A stretch of DNA of 64,000 nucleotides. It comes from Streptomyces sp. NBC_01717 (GTDB taxonomy: Bacteria > Actinomycetota > Actinomycetes > Streptomycetales > Streptomycetaceae). Where the stretch lies: NCBI RefSeq assembly GCF_036248255.1, contig NZ_CP109178.1, positions 3,348,001 through 3,412,000 of the forward strand, given 5' to 3'. This document shows, one piece after another, positions 7,695-16,327 of this stretch (the stretch's first letter is position 1; the number at the start of each line of letters is the position of its first letter). A model generated the notes under the pieces. The model was not told the DNA's origin, ran no database searches, and was given only the letters and a program-made list of their open reading frames with translations. Position numbers and translations under genes: made by a program.

Positions 7695-8096
7695 CTACTT
7701 CTGTGGCCGCAGGTCGACAGGGAGGGCGGGACGGCCGCCGCCGAAGGAACTACTGGCACGGTCGATCTCGCCGAAGAAGACCATGATGTCGTTCGGGTCC
7801 GTTCCTGCCGCCTGCAGGCGAGCCACGATCGCGGAGAGGAGCGAACGCTTCCTTTGTTCCCCGGTCCCTGACGAGAGCACGGCCTCGATCATCAGAACAT
7901 GCTCACTGCGAGGCTTCAGCAGATCGGGATAGCGGGGGCTGATACGAAGGTCGGCTTCTTCCAAAGAGATGAATCTCTGAAAGTGATCGTCCTCCGGGTA
8001 ACCGGCACTGACGCTTGCTTCATGGATGGCGGCGGATATCGCGTCCTTCTCTGCCATCGTCCTCCCGGAACGCATTGTGACGGTGAAAAGTGGCAT
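7695..8096 (-). CDS. Tautomerase family protein
   Basis: 133 aa. It begins MPLFTVTMRSGRTMAEK; a Pro directly after the initiator Met is the catalytic base of the tautomerase/MIF superfamily. Length and the motifs DDHFQRFISLEEADLR and DIMVFFGEIDRASSSFGGG fit the Tautomerase_2-type subfamily rather than the 60-aa 4-oxalocrotonate tautomerases. The substrate cannot be told. AAGGGA lies 6 bp before the ATG. The upstream 70 bp are unusually AT-rich for this genome, which together with its position between two att copies suggests horizontal arrival. Confidence 0.85.
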   Translation of the reverse strand: MPLFTVTMRSGRTMAEKDAISAAIHEASVSAGYPEDDHFQRFISLEEADLRISPRYPDLLKPRSEHVLMIEAVLSSGTGEQRKRSLLSAIVARLQAAGTDPNDIMVFFGEIDRASSSFGGGRPALPVDLRPQK

Positions 8097-8357
8097 AGAA
8101 TTCCCTTGGATTACGTAAAATCTCCTATTGATTCCAATGAAATCGTACCGCGTCGACCGCGATTCCTTCGGGGCGTGGATGAGCGGCGGACCGGCTCGGT
8201 GGGTGCGAGTTGACGCCCATGCGCCGCTGACCAGGGTCAGGGCACAAATGCAAGACCGAAAGACCAGCCGAGACTTCGGGACGAAGCGGCTGATGGGTTT
8301 CGATCGGCAACCACGAGCAAGTCGCGAGTGAGCTGGCTGCCGGTCCGAGGGCTCCCC

Positions 8358-8405
8358 CTCCCCGGGGCCGGGTGCACAGGTTCGAATCCTGTCGGGGCAC
8401 TTCCG
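8358..8405 (+). repeat. Attachment site copy 3 (diverged)
   Basis: Shares GGTTCGAATCCTG, GCCGGGTGC and GGGGCACTTCCG with the tRNA-Arg 3' end and its first downstream bases. The T-stem is ACAGG/CCTGT instead of GCAGG/CCTGC: both strands changed together, so pairing is kept. It is the likely outer boundary of the island. Confidence 0.75.
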
Positions 8406-8758
8406 ATAGACCTCCGACCAGTGGATCGCCGAGCAGCGGGTCTTTTCCATGCCATTTTCCTGCCGTTGGATCCGCGGACGGCGGCCATTGCACGTGCAAG
8501 CAGGCTCTCTGATCAGGCATGACGCCGGATCGGAGGGCCTGTTGTCGGATACGGGCCGGGCACCGGGTTCCCTCGAGTGGTTCGGTGTGTCGACGACGGC
8601 CTTCCGCTTCGTCGCATCCACCACCGCGCATCGGCGGTGGAGTGCTGGGTATCGGGTTCGGAGAGACGATGGAGGGGCCGCAGCGAGGCGAAGGGAGCAG
8701 TACGGGCTCGGCCGGACGGAACTGCCGCCGTGGAGGCGAGCGGAAGGGGTGCCCGGGG
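8406..8758. other. Stretch without a convincing gene
   Basis: Open frames here have no ribosome binding site or recognisable protein. The last 100 bp presumably hold the promoter of the phosphatase gene at 8759; no clear boxes can be named. Confidence 0.5.
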
Positions 8759-10873
8759 ATGAGTACGACCGATGCGTTCCTGGCAGGCCTGGGCCTGCCA
8801 GGTGCGGCATCCGCGCCGAGCGGGCTACTGGATCTGCTGAGCCTGGCTGCGGTCGTACTCGATGACAGCGGACGGATCGTCTTCTGGAGCCCGCAGGCGG
8901 AGGAGCTGTTCGGCTATACCGCCGAGGAGGCGCTGGGGACGTTCGCGGGCCGGCTGCTGGTGGATGAACAGCACCTGGAAACGGTGATCGAGCTGTTCGC
9001 CCGGGTGATGCAGAGCGGGCAGCGCTGGTCGGGGAGTTTCCCGGTCCTGCACCGGGACGGCAGCACCCGGCTGGTGGAATTCCGCAACATGAGGCTGCAG
9101 GACGACCACGGCGGCTACTACGCGCTGGGTATTGCCACGGACCAGGCGACGCTGCAGCGCGTGGAGCGGGATCTGGCGCTGTCCATACGTCTAGTCTCCC
9201 AGTCCCCGATCGGCCTGGGGGTCATGAACACCGAACTGCGGTACGTGCTGGTCAACCCGGTGCTGGCACGCGTCGACGGCCTGCCCGCCGACGAGCAGGT
9301 CGGGCGCGCCGTCAGCGAGGCACTGCCCTTCGCGAACGAGGATTCCATCGAGTCGGACATGCGCCGGGTCCTGGCCACCGGCACACCGCTGCTGGACCGG
9401 TTCGTCGTCGGCCGCACCCCGGACGACACCGATCAGGACCATGCCTGGTCGGTGTCCTTCTACCGGCTGGAGGACCCTGGCGGGCAGGTACTCGGACTCG
9501 CCACCTCGGTGGTGGACGTCACCGAGCAGCACCGGGCGGCTGCCGACGCCGCCCGGGCGCGGCACCGGCTGGCTCTGGTCGCCGACGCGTCGGTGCGGGT
9601 CGGGACCACCCTCGACCTGCAACAGACCGCCCGGGAGCTGGCCGAGGTCTGTGTGCCACAGGTGGCCGACGTGGCCACGGTGGATGTGCTGGACAGCATC
9701 CTGCACGGCCACCGCAGCAGCGGAGAGGCGGTAGACGCGGCACGGTTCAGGGCGCTGGCGGTGGTGTCGGCCCACCCCACCGTGGCTACTCGCGCCGTCG
9801 ATCCCACCGGCGACTACGCCCAGTACGACGCCAGCCGTCTGATCACCCAGTGCGTCAACACCCGCCGGCCCGTCCTCAAGACCGATGTGACCGGCCAGGA
9901 TCTGCGCCGCGTCGCCCGGGACGACGAATGCGCGGCGCTGCTGGCCGCAGCCGGAGTGCACTCCTACCTCGCGGTCCCGCTGATCGCCCGTGGCGAGGTG
10001 ATCGGCGCCGTGGGCCTCATGCGCGCCGACAACCCGAGGCCCTTCGACAAGGACGATGTCGTCCTGGCCGGGGAGCTGGCTGCCCGCGCGGCGGTATGCA
10101 TCGACAACGCACGTCTGTTCCAGAGCCAGCGGCACGCCGCCCTGACCCTCCAGCGCAGCCTGCTGCCTCAACGGCCGGCCGACCAGCTGGGTCTGAAGAT
10201 CTCCACCCGCTACCAGCCCGCCGGCGCCACCAGTGAGATCGGCGGCGACTGGTTCGACGTCATCCCCCTGGCCGACGACAAGACCGCCCTGGTCATCGGC
10301 GATGTCATGGGCAGCGGCATCGACGCCGCCGCCACCATGGGCCAGCTGCGCACCGCCACCCGCACGCTGACACAGCTCGACCTCGATCCCGCCGACGTGC
10401 TGCACAATCTCGACCGGGCCACCGCCGGCATCGAACACACCATCGCCACCTGCGCCTACGCCGTGTTCAACCCCCACGAAGGCACATGCGACATCTCGCT
10501 GGCCGGGCACCTGCCGCCGGTCCTCATGCGACCGGGCCGCACCCCCGAACTGCTCGACCTGCCCACCGGCGCTCCGCTCGGCGTGGGCGGGGTCCCCTTC
10601 AGTACCACCCGCCTCGGTCTCGCCCCCGGTGACCAGCTGGTCCTGTACACGGATGGCCTGGTCGAAACCCGCGACCAGGCCATCGACGATCGGCTGGATC
10701 TCCTGCTGTCCCTGCTCGCGGGTCCGCACCGCGATCTTGAGGAGACCTGTGACCTGCTCCTGCGGGCGCTGCGCCGGCCCGGCGACCACGATGACGTGGC
10801 CCTGCTCATCGCCCGGCTGCCCGCCGCGGAGCCCGGAGACCCTCAGCCCACCGGCAGCCCCGGCGCCGGGTAG
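8759..10873 (+). CDS. PAS-PAS-GAF-SpoIIE protein phosphatase (cytosolic)
   Basis: 704 aa without a membrane segment. Order: PAS 1 (about 20-135, LAAVVLDDSGRIVFWSP), PAS 2 (about 145-265, IGLGVMNTELRYVLVNP), GAF (about 275-430, AAGVHSYLAVPLIARGEVIG), PP2C-type SpoIIE domain (about 470-695). Metal-binding Asp residues are in GGDWFDVIPL, VIGDVMGSGIDAA and LYTDGLVETRD, so it should dephosphorylate Ser/Thr, typically anti-anti-sigma factors. Unlike the phosphatase at 16328 it has no ATPase domain. AAGGGG and GGGG precede the ATG; an in-frame ATG at 8669 is an alternative. Its last 31 bp overlap the end of convergent glyA. Confidence 0.88.
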   Translation: MSTTDAFLAGLGLPGAASAPSGLLDLLSLAAVVLDDSGRIVFWSPQAEELFGYTAEEALGTFAGRLLVDEQHLETVIELFARVMQSGQRWSGSFPVLHRDGSTRLVEFRNMRLQDDHGGYYALGIATDQATLQRVERDLALSIRLVSQSPIGLGVMNTELRYVLVNPVLARVDGLPADEQVGRAVSEALPFANEDSIESDMRRVLATGTPLLDRFVVGRTPDDTDQDHAWSVSFYRLEDPGGQVLGLATSVVDVTEQHRAAADAARARHRLALVADASVRVGTTLDLQQTARELAEVCVPQVADVATVDVLDSILHGHRSSGEAVDAARFRALAVVSAHPTVATRAVDPTGDYAQYDASRLITQCVNTRRPVLKTDVTGQDLRRVARDDECAALLAAAGVHSYLAVPLIARGEVIGAVGLMRADNPRPFDKDDVVLAGELAARAAVCIDNARLFQSQRHAALTLQRSLLPQRPADQLGLKISTRYQPAGATSEIGGDWFDVIPLADDKTALVIGDVMGSGIDAAATMGQLRTATRTLTQLDLDPADVLHNLDRATAGIEHTIATCAYAVFNPHEGTCDISLAGHLPPVLMRPGRTPELLDLPTGAPLGVGGVPFSTTRLGLAPGDQLVLYTDGLVETRDQAIDDRLDLLLSLLAGPHRDLEETCDLLLRALRRPGDHDDVALLIARLPAAEPGDPQPTGSPGAG

Positions 10874-12117
10874 GCGTCCATCAGGTTCTTCACGTCGGCG
10901 CGCACCTTGGTGACCGTCGCCTCGTCGTCCGTACGCGCCGCCTCCACCACCCGGGCGATCCACTCCGCGACCGTGCCCATCTCGGATACGGGGATTCCGC
11001 GTGAGGTCAGGGCCGGGGTGCCGATGCGGATGCCGGACGGGTCGAAGGGCTTGCGGGGGTCGTAGGGGACCGTGTTGTAGTTGACCACGATGCCCGCCCG
11101 GTCCAGGGCCTTCGCCGCGATCTTGCCGGGCACGTCCTTGCCGGTGAGGTCGATCAGCAGAAGGTGGTTGTCCGTGCCGCCGGAGACCAGGTCGAAGCCC
11201 CGGGACGCCAGCTCCTCGCCGAGGGCGCGGGCGTTGGCGACCACCTGGTGGGCGTAGGCGCTGAAGTCGTCGGTTGCGGCTTCCTTGAGTGCTACCGCGA
11301 TCGCTGCCGTCGTCTGGTTGTGCGGGCCGCCCTGGAGGCCGGGGAAAACGGCCCGGTCGATGGCACGGGCGTGTTCCGCCCGGCTCAGCAGCATCGCGCC
11401 GCGCGGGCCGCGCAGGGTCTTGTGGGTGGTGGTGGAGACCACGTCGGCGTGCGGGGCGGGTGAGGGGTGGGCGCCGCCCGCGATCAGGCCGGCGATGTGG
11501 GCGATGTCGGCGACCAGGACCGCGCCGACCTCGTGGGCGATCTCGGCGAAGCCGGCGAAATCGATCGTCCGGGGCACGGCGGTGCCGCCGCAGAAGATCA
11601 CCTTGGGACGCTCGGCGCGGGCCAGGTCGCGGACCTCGTCCAGGTCGATCCGGCCGGAGTCGCGCCGGACGCCGTACTGCACCCCGCGGAACCAGGTCCC
11701 GGTCGCCGAGACTCCCCAGCCGTGCGTCAGGTGACCACCCATCGGCAGCGACATGCCGAGCACGGTGTCACCGGGCTCGAGGAACGCCAGGTACACGGCG
11801 AGGTTGGCGGGCGAGCCGGAGTACGGCTGCACATTGGCGTGGTCCATGCGGAAGAGGGACGTGGCCCGTTCGACGGCCACCGTCTCCACCTGGTCGATGA
11901 TCTGCTGGCCCTCGTAGTACCGCTTGCCGGGGTAGCCCTCGGAGTATTTGTTCTGGAGGACCGTGCCGGAGGCCTCCAGCACCGCTGCGGAGACGTAGTT
12001 CTCACTGGGGATCAGGCGCAGGGTGTCGGCCTGCAGCTGCTCCTCCGCACTGACGAGGGCAGCGAGCTCCGGGTCGGTGGCGGTAAGGGCGGGGCGGCGG
12101 TTCTCGGGTGTCGTCAC
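10843..12117 (-). CDS. glyA: Serine hydroxymethyltransferase
   Basis: 424 aa, normal length. PLP enzyme that converts serine and tetrahydrofolate to glycine and 5,10-methylene-THF. Family signatures: SENYVSAAVLEASGTVLQNK, YPGKRYYEGQQIID, the PLP Lys in STTTHKTLRGPRGAML, and FPGLQGGPHNQTTAAIAVAL. GTG at 12117 is preceded by GGGAGGACCCT. A ZTP riboswitch lies in its leader, matching the link between one-carbon shortage (ZMP/ZTP accumulation) and folate genes. The tail overlaps the convergent phosphatase gene. Confidence 0.96.
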   Translation of the reverse strand: MTTPENRRPALTATDPELAALVSAEEQLQADTLRLIPSENYVSAAVLEASGTVLQNKYSEGYPGKRYYEGQQIIDQVETVAVERATSLFRMDHANVQPYSGSPANLAVYLAFLEPGDTVLGMSLPMGGHLTHGWGVSATGTWFRGVQYGVRRDSGRIDLDEVRDLARAERPKVIFCGGTAVPRTIDFAGFAEIAHEVGAVLVADIAHIAGLIAGGAHPSPAPHADVVSTTTHKTLRGPRGAMLLSRAEHARAIDRAVFPGLQGGPHNQTTAAIAVALKEAATDDFSAYAHQVVANARALGEELASRGFDLVSGGTDNHLLLIDLTGKDVPGKIAAKALDRAGIVVNYNTVPYDPRKPFDPSGIRIGTPALTSRGIPVSEMGTVAEWIARVVEAARTDDEATVTKVRADVKNLMDAYPAPGLPVG

Positions 12118-12154
12118 AGGGTCCTCCCGGGTCTGGCGCATTGCTGCGGCGTGG

Positions 12155-12285
12155 ACCCGGATGCCCAGGCGGACGGCTCTCCGGCGGTAACGCCCCCGGG
12201 CAGGCCCGGAGTGTGCCGCTTCCTCGTGGTCGATTCCACGGAGCACCCCTGCCGGAGTGCGCGCCAGTCGCGGCGCCTCGAAGTT
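12155..12285 (-). promoter_or_regulatory. ZMP/ZTP (pfl) riboswitch upstream of glyA
   Basis: On the minus strand the leader contains GCGACTGGCG (about 12272-12261), then GTGGAATCGACCACGAGG with AAGCG, and finally GTCCGCCTGGGC (about 12174-12163). These match, in order, the conserved blocks of the pfl motif (GACUGGCG, UGGAA-n-ACCAC-GG-AGCG, CCGCCUGGGC). A GC-rich hairpin (CCGGGCCTGCCCGG) lies between the blocks. The motif is known to bind ZMP/ZTP and to control glyA and other folate or purine genes. The outer limits are approximate. Confidence 0.85.
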
Positions 12286-12425
12286 TACCGGCGGAGGACG
12301 GATTCGGGGCGGATGCCGGGCGGATCCTGGGCGAATACGCCCGATTGACACTGTTCGTGGCGGCGAGGATGGTGGTGAAGCCGGGCGCGGTCAGGGGTGC
12401 CGTGCCCAACGGTTGGGGGGCCGGG

Positions 12426-14051
12426 ATGAGTTGGGACGATCAGGTTTTCCGACCGGGCTCGGCTCCTCCCGTACCGCCACCGCCTTCCCGTCCGCCCACC
12501 GTGGGGCCACCGCCACCGGGCGCCGCGCTGCGTGCCGTGGCCGCCGGGCTGCTCAATCTCACCGGTCTCGGGCTCGGCTACGCCCTGACGGGGCGGTGGT
12601 TCAGAGCCGTTCTGTGCTGGGTGGCGACGGGTGTGCTGCTGCTCGTGGCGCTGCCCGCCGACCCCGACGGCGTGGCCGCGGGTCCGGTCGTCGGGTACGT
12701 GCTCGTGCTGGTGGCTGCCGCCGTGGACGGGGCGCGGATCGCGCGGCGTACCGCTATCGGCGGGTCGTGGCGGCCGGTGGTGGCGGCCGGGGTCGGGCTG
12801 GTGCTGCTGGCGGCGCCGGCGGGCGGCGTGGTGTTCTACGGCTCCGCGCGGGACGAGGCCGTCGAGCAGATGCTGCTCGACCGGCTGGGCGAGAGTGACC
12901 GGACCGTGCGGGCCGCCTCGGGCCGGACCTTCGATGCCGCCCGGGCCGACTACCGTTCCGCCCTTGCCGTCTATCGCGATCTCGGTGAGGAGCATGCGGG
13001 GTCGAGGGCGGGGAAGCTCGTACCGGAGCGGCTGAAGGAGTACTACGAGGCGGTCGCCGCTCCGTACCGGCGGGGCAGGCATTGCGAGGCCGTCGCGCCG
13101 CTGACGCATCTGCGAACCGTGCCCGAGTCGATCGACCCGAAGCTGCTGGGCGACCTCGCCGGCTGGCCCGACGGTCCGCTGGCCACCTCGCTGTACGCGT
13201 GCGGGGTGTCGAGGCTGGGTGACTCGACGGTGGGGTCGCCGGGTGGCGAGCTGGCCGAGCTGCTGCGTACGTTCCCCGGTTCGGCGCAGGCCGGGAAGGT
13301 GGGTCCGGCTGTCTCCAAGAAGATCTCGGAGCAGGCCCGGGCGGTGAGCGGGAGCAGTCCCTGCTCGGCCACCGCGACGCTGCGGGGGCTCCGGGCGAGC
13401 GTGGCGTCGATGCCGGAGAAGTCGGTCTCCGCCCGGGCCGGGGAGGCCGACCGGGGGATCGAGAACGGCGCGTACGCCTGCGGGGTGGACCAGTTCAGGA
13501 AGAAGCAGTTCACCGAGGCGCGCAAGACCCTGACGGAGTTCGCCACCACTTACGGGAAGGACGGACGCAGGGCTCGGGCACGGGACATCGCCATCGCCGC
13601 GGAGATTGCCGCCGACCGGCCGGCGGCGGGCAAGCGGCTGCCGCCGGCCGGACGTCCGGGCGGCTCCCGGATGGAACTCGTCATCAGCAACGACGCCCCG
13701 AGCGGTGTCGAGATCCTCTACACCGGCCCGGTCACCGGCCGCGTCACGCTCAAGGCGTGCGGCAGTTGCAAGCGGTACGGGACGGAGGTGTCCGGGTCGA
13801 TGCTCGCCTGCAAGGCCGGCGGCAGGAGCTATCCGAAGGCGCGGTTGCAGCTTCCGGCGGGCGAGTACCACTTCCTGTACAAGCACGGCACGGGCGTGAG
13901 CGCGAACGTGGACAGCTATTCGTCCGGGTCGCGCATCAAGCCCGGCTACACGTACACGAGTTGTACGTACGTCGTCGAGAGCCCGTACGGGCTCGGCCTG
14001 CCCTCACCCTCCGATCCGATCAGCTTCTCCCCCGCGTCCTCTTCTCGGTGA
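12426..14051 (+). CDS. Membrane protein with large extracytoplasmic region, unknown
   Basis: 541 aa. A Pro-rich N-terminus (to about 30) is followed by three to four hydrophobic segments to about 145; NLTGLGLGYALTGRW recalls the G-x-G-turn of TM2-type proteins. From 145 on the chain is hydrophilic, with regularly spaced Cys and Ala-rich helices that look like degenerate repeats (CGVSRLGDSTVG, CGVDQFRKKQFTEARKTL), the second TPR-like. The last 120 residues look like a beta domain with KACGSCKRYG and further Cys, probably outside the cell. ATG follows GGGGGCCGGG. I do not recognise a function. Confidence 0.75.
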   Translation: MSWDDQVFRPGSAPPVPPPPSRPPTVGPPPPGAALRAVAAGLLNLTGLGLGYALTGRWFRAVLCWVATGVLLLVALPADPDGVAAGPVVGYVLVLVAAAVDGARIARRTAIGGSWRPVVAAGVGLVLLAAPAGGVVFYGSARDEAVEQMLLDRLGESDRTVRAASGRTFDAARADYRSALAVYRDLGEEHAGSRAGKLVPERLKEYYEAVAAPYRRGRHCEAVAPLTHLRTVPESIDPKLLGDLAGWPDGPLATSLYACGVSRLGDSTVGSPGGELAELLRTFPGSAQAGKVGPAVSKKISEQARAVSGSSPCSATATLRGLRASVASMPEKSVSARAGEADRGIENGAYACGVDQFRKKQFTEARKTLTEFATTYGKDGRRARARDIAIAAEIAADRPAAGKRLPPAGRPGGSRMELVISNDAPSGVEILYTGPVTGRVTLKACGSCKRYGTEVSGSMLACKAGGRSYPKARLQLPAGEYHFLYKHGTGVSANVDSYSSGSRIKPGYTYTSCTYVVESPYGLGLPSPSDPISFSPASSSR

Positions 14052-14259
14052 ACCGGGTGCCGATACCGGGACGGTCGGATCCGGACAGGTGCATTCCTTC
14101 TCTTATCGACTTGAACTGCCTGTTCCGCAGCGCCTCTTGGCAGTTTCTTGGCGAACGCATGCCCCTTACGTAAAGGGTTCCTCGCCAGAGTGACGGATTA
14201 CATGTGCACATCATCCGGCACATGCTCCACACGCGAAGAACCACATCGCAGGGGGTTAC

Positions 14260-16203
14260 ATGAGAATCAGCCGCGCCAGACGCCGCGCCGGGCTGAGCAT
14301 GGCAGCGACACTGCCGCTGCTCGCCGGTGCACTCGCCCTCGGCATACCGTCCGCCAGTGCGGACTCCGCGCCCGGCGGGCGCGACGCACTGCAGGGCACC
14401 AAGCCGGCCTGGGCGACCGCCCAGGCCGACCAGGGTGCCACGGCCGACAGCGGCAAGGTGAGTGTCCGGGTCCATCTCGCCGGGCGGGACGCGAAGGGGC
14501 TGGCCGCCTACGCCGCCGCCGTGTCCGACCCGCACTCCTCCTCGTACGGGAAGTATCTGAGCGCCGAGGAGGCGCAGGCCCGGTTCGGGGCGACCCAGCA
14601 GCAGATCGACCAGGTCAGCCAGTGGCTGAAGTCGAACGGCCTGACCGTCACCGGTGCCAACCAGCACTACGTCTCCGCCACCGGCGATGTCGCCGCGGCC
14701 GAGAAGACGTTCAGCACCCAGCTGCGCAACTACCGCAAGGGCGGCCGGACCTATCGCGCCCCGTCCGCGACGGCCTCCGTGCCGGCCGGGCTGAGCGACT
14801 CGGTCCTGGCGGTCTCCGGTCTGGACAACGCGCCGCACAAGTCGAGCCACGACGAGACGCTGCCGCCGCCGGACGCGGTGTTCCGCAACGCGGGCCCCTT
14901 CTCCTCCTACTACGGCTCGAAGACCGCGGGGTCGCTGCCGAGCGCCTACGGGGCCAAGGTGCCGTACGCGGTCAAGGGCTACACGGGCAAGCAGCTGCGT
15001 GCCGCGTACGGTGCGGGCAGCTGGACCGGCAAGGGCGTGACCGTCGCGATCACCGACGCGTACGCCTCGCCGACCATCGCGAAGGACGCCTCCGAATACG
15101 CCAGGCGCAACGGCGACGCCCCGTACCGCAGCGGCCAGCTCCGCCAGGTGCTGCCGGCCGACTACACGAAGACCGAGGAGTGCGGGGCGTCCGGCTGGTA
15201 CGGCGAGGAGACCCTCGACGTCGAGGCCGTGCACGCGGTCGCGCCCGCCGCGGACATCGTGTACGTGGGCGGCGCCTCCTGCTACGACGCCGACCTGCTG
15301 GACTCGCTCAACAAGATCGTCGACCACCGGCTGGCCGACATCGTCTCCAACTCCTGGGGCGATGTCGAGGCCAACGAGACCCCGGACGTCGCGGCCGCGT
15401 ACGACCAGGTGTTCAAGATGGGCGCGGTCGAGGGCATCGGCTTCTACTTCTCCTCCGGTGACGCGGGCGACAACGTCGCGTCCACCGGCACGAAGCAGGT
15501 CGACGTCCCGTCCAACTCCGCCTGGGTGACGTCGGTCGGCGGCACCTCGCTGGCCGTCGGCAAGCACGACGCCTACCAGTGGGAGACCGGCTGGGGCACG
15601 CTGAAGGCTTCTCTCGCGGACGACGGCAAGAGCTGGACCGGCTTCCCCGGCGCCTACACCTCGGGCGCGGGCGGTGGCACCAGCTCGACCGTGAAGCAGC
15701 CGTCGTACCAGCGTGGAGTCGTCCCGGACGCGCTCGCGCAGGCGAACGGCAAGCGCCGGATGCGTACCGCCCCGGACATCGCGGCGGTCGCCGACCCGAA
15801 CACCGGCTTCCTGGTCGGTCAGACCCAGACGCTGCCCGACGGCTCGCTCGGCTACGACGAGTACCGCATCGGCGGTACGTCACTGGCGGCCCCGGTCATC
15901 GCGGGCGTCCAGGCCCTCGCGCAGCAGGCCCAGCACGGCCGGCCGCTCGGCTTCGCCAACCCGGCGATCTATGCCCGGTACGGCTCGACGAAGTACCACG
16001 ACGTCACCGACCACCCGCTGGGCGCAGGCCGTGACCTCGCGGTGGCCCGGGTCGACTTCACCAACGGCTTCGACGCGGCCGACGGCCTGCTGACGTCGGT
16101 GCGGAGCCTCGGCAAGGACGCCTCGCTCAAGGCGGTCAAGGGGTACGACGACGTGACGGGTGTCGGGACTCCGGCGGCCGGCTACATCAACTCGTACCGC
16201 TGA
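14260..16203 (+). CDS. Secreted S53 (sedolisin/kumamolisin) peptidase
   Basis: 647 aa. Signal peptide to about residue 35 (SASA-D), then the activation propeptide (about 60-190: SVRVHLAGRDAKGLAAYAAA, FGATQQQIDQVSQWL), then the peptidase domain. Catalytic Glu and Asp are in EETLDVEAVHAVAP (about 316 and 320), the oxyanion Asp is in FSSGDAGDN (about 400), and the nucleophile Ser is in GGTSLAAPV (about 541). The final GYDDVTGVGTPA is the calcium-binding motif. All catalytic residues are present, so it should be an active exported serine-carboxyl endopeptidase. GCAGGGGG precedes the ATG. Confidence 0.95.
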   Translation: MRISRARRRAGLSMAATLPLLAGALALGIPSASADSAPGGRDALQGTKPAWATAQADQGATADSGKVSVRVHLAGRDAKGLAAYAAAVSDPHSSSYGKYLSAEEAQARFGATQQQIDQVSQWLKSNGLTVTGANQHYVSATGDVAAAEKTFSTQLRNYRKGGRTYRAPSATASVPAGLSDSVLAVSGLDNAPHKSSHDETLPPPDAVFRNAGPFSSYYGSKTAGSLPSAYGAKVPYAVKGYTGKQLRAAYGAGSWTGKGVTVAITDAYASPTIAKDASEYARRNGDAPYRSGQLRQVLPADYTKTEECGASGWYGEETLDVEAVHAVAPAADIVYVGGASCYDADLLDSLNKIVDHRLADIVSNSWGDVEANETPDVAAAYDQVFKMGAVEGIGFYFSSGDAGDNVASTGTKQVDVPSNSAWVTSVGGTSLAVGKHDAYQWETGWGTLKASLADDGKSWTGFPGAYTSGAGGGTSSTVKQPSYQRGVVPDALAQANGKRRMRTAPDIAAVADPNTGFLVGQTQTLPDGSLGYDEYRIGGTSLAAPVIAGVQALAQQAQHGRPLGFANPAIYARYGSTKYHDVTDHPLGAGRDLAVARVDFTNGFDAADGLLTSVRSLGKDASLKAVKGYDDVTGVGTPAAGYINSYR

Positions 16204-16231
16204 CACCGACGCACGGGATCGACGCGTAGGA

Positions 16232-16259
16232 CTGCCCCGGGGCTTCGGCCCCGGGGCAG
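16232..16259 (+). terminator. Terminator of the S53 peptidase gene
   Basis: A perfect 12-bp stem CTGCCCCGGGGC/GCCCCGGGGCAG closed by a TTCG tetraloop, 28 bp after the stop codon. Confidence 0.85.
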
Positions 16260-16327
16260 CAGTATGTGCAGGCCGACCTCGGCAGATGCACTCCGGCACG
16301 GAGGTCATGATCACGCCGCTGAGCTCC

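Noticed and set aside
8358..8405. A third tRNA gene
   Set aside because: Only the 3' half is present; no D-arm or 5' acceptor strand can be drawn.
8449..8865. 138-codon frame before the PAS/GAF phosphatase
   Set aside because: Overlaps the phosphatase start in another phase, lacks a ribosome binding site and any recognisable feature.
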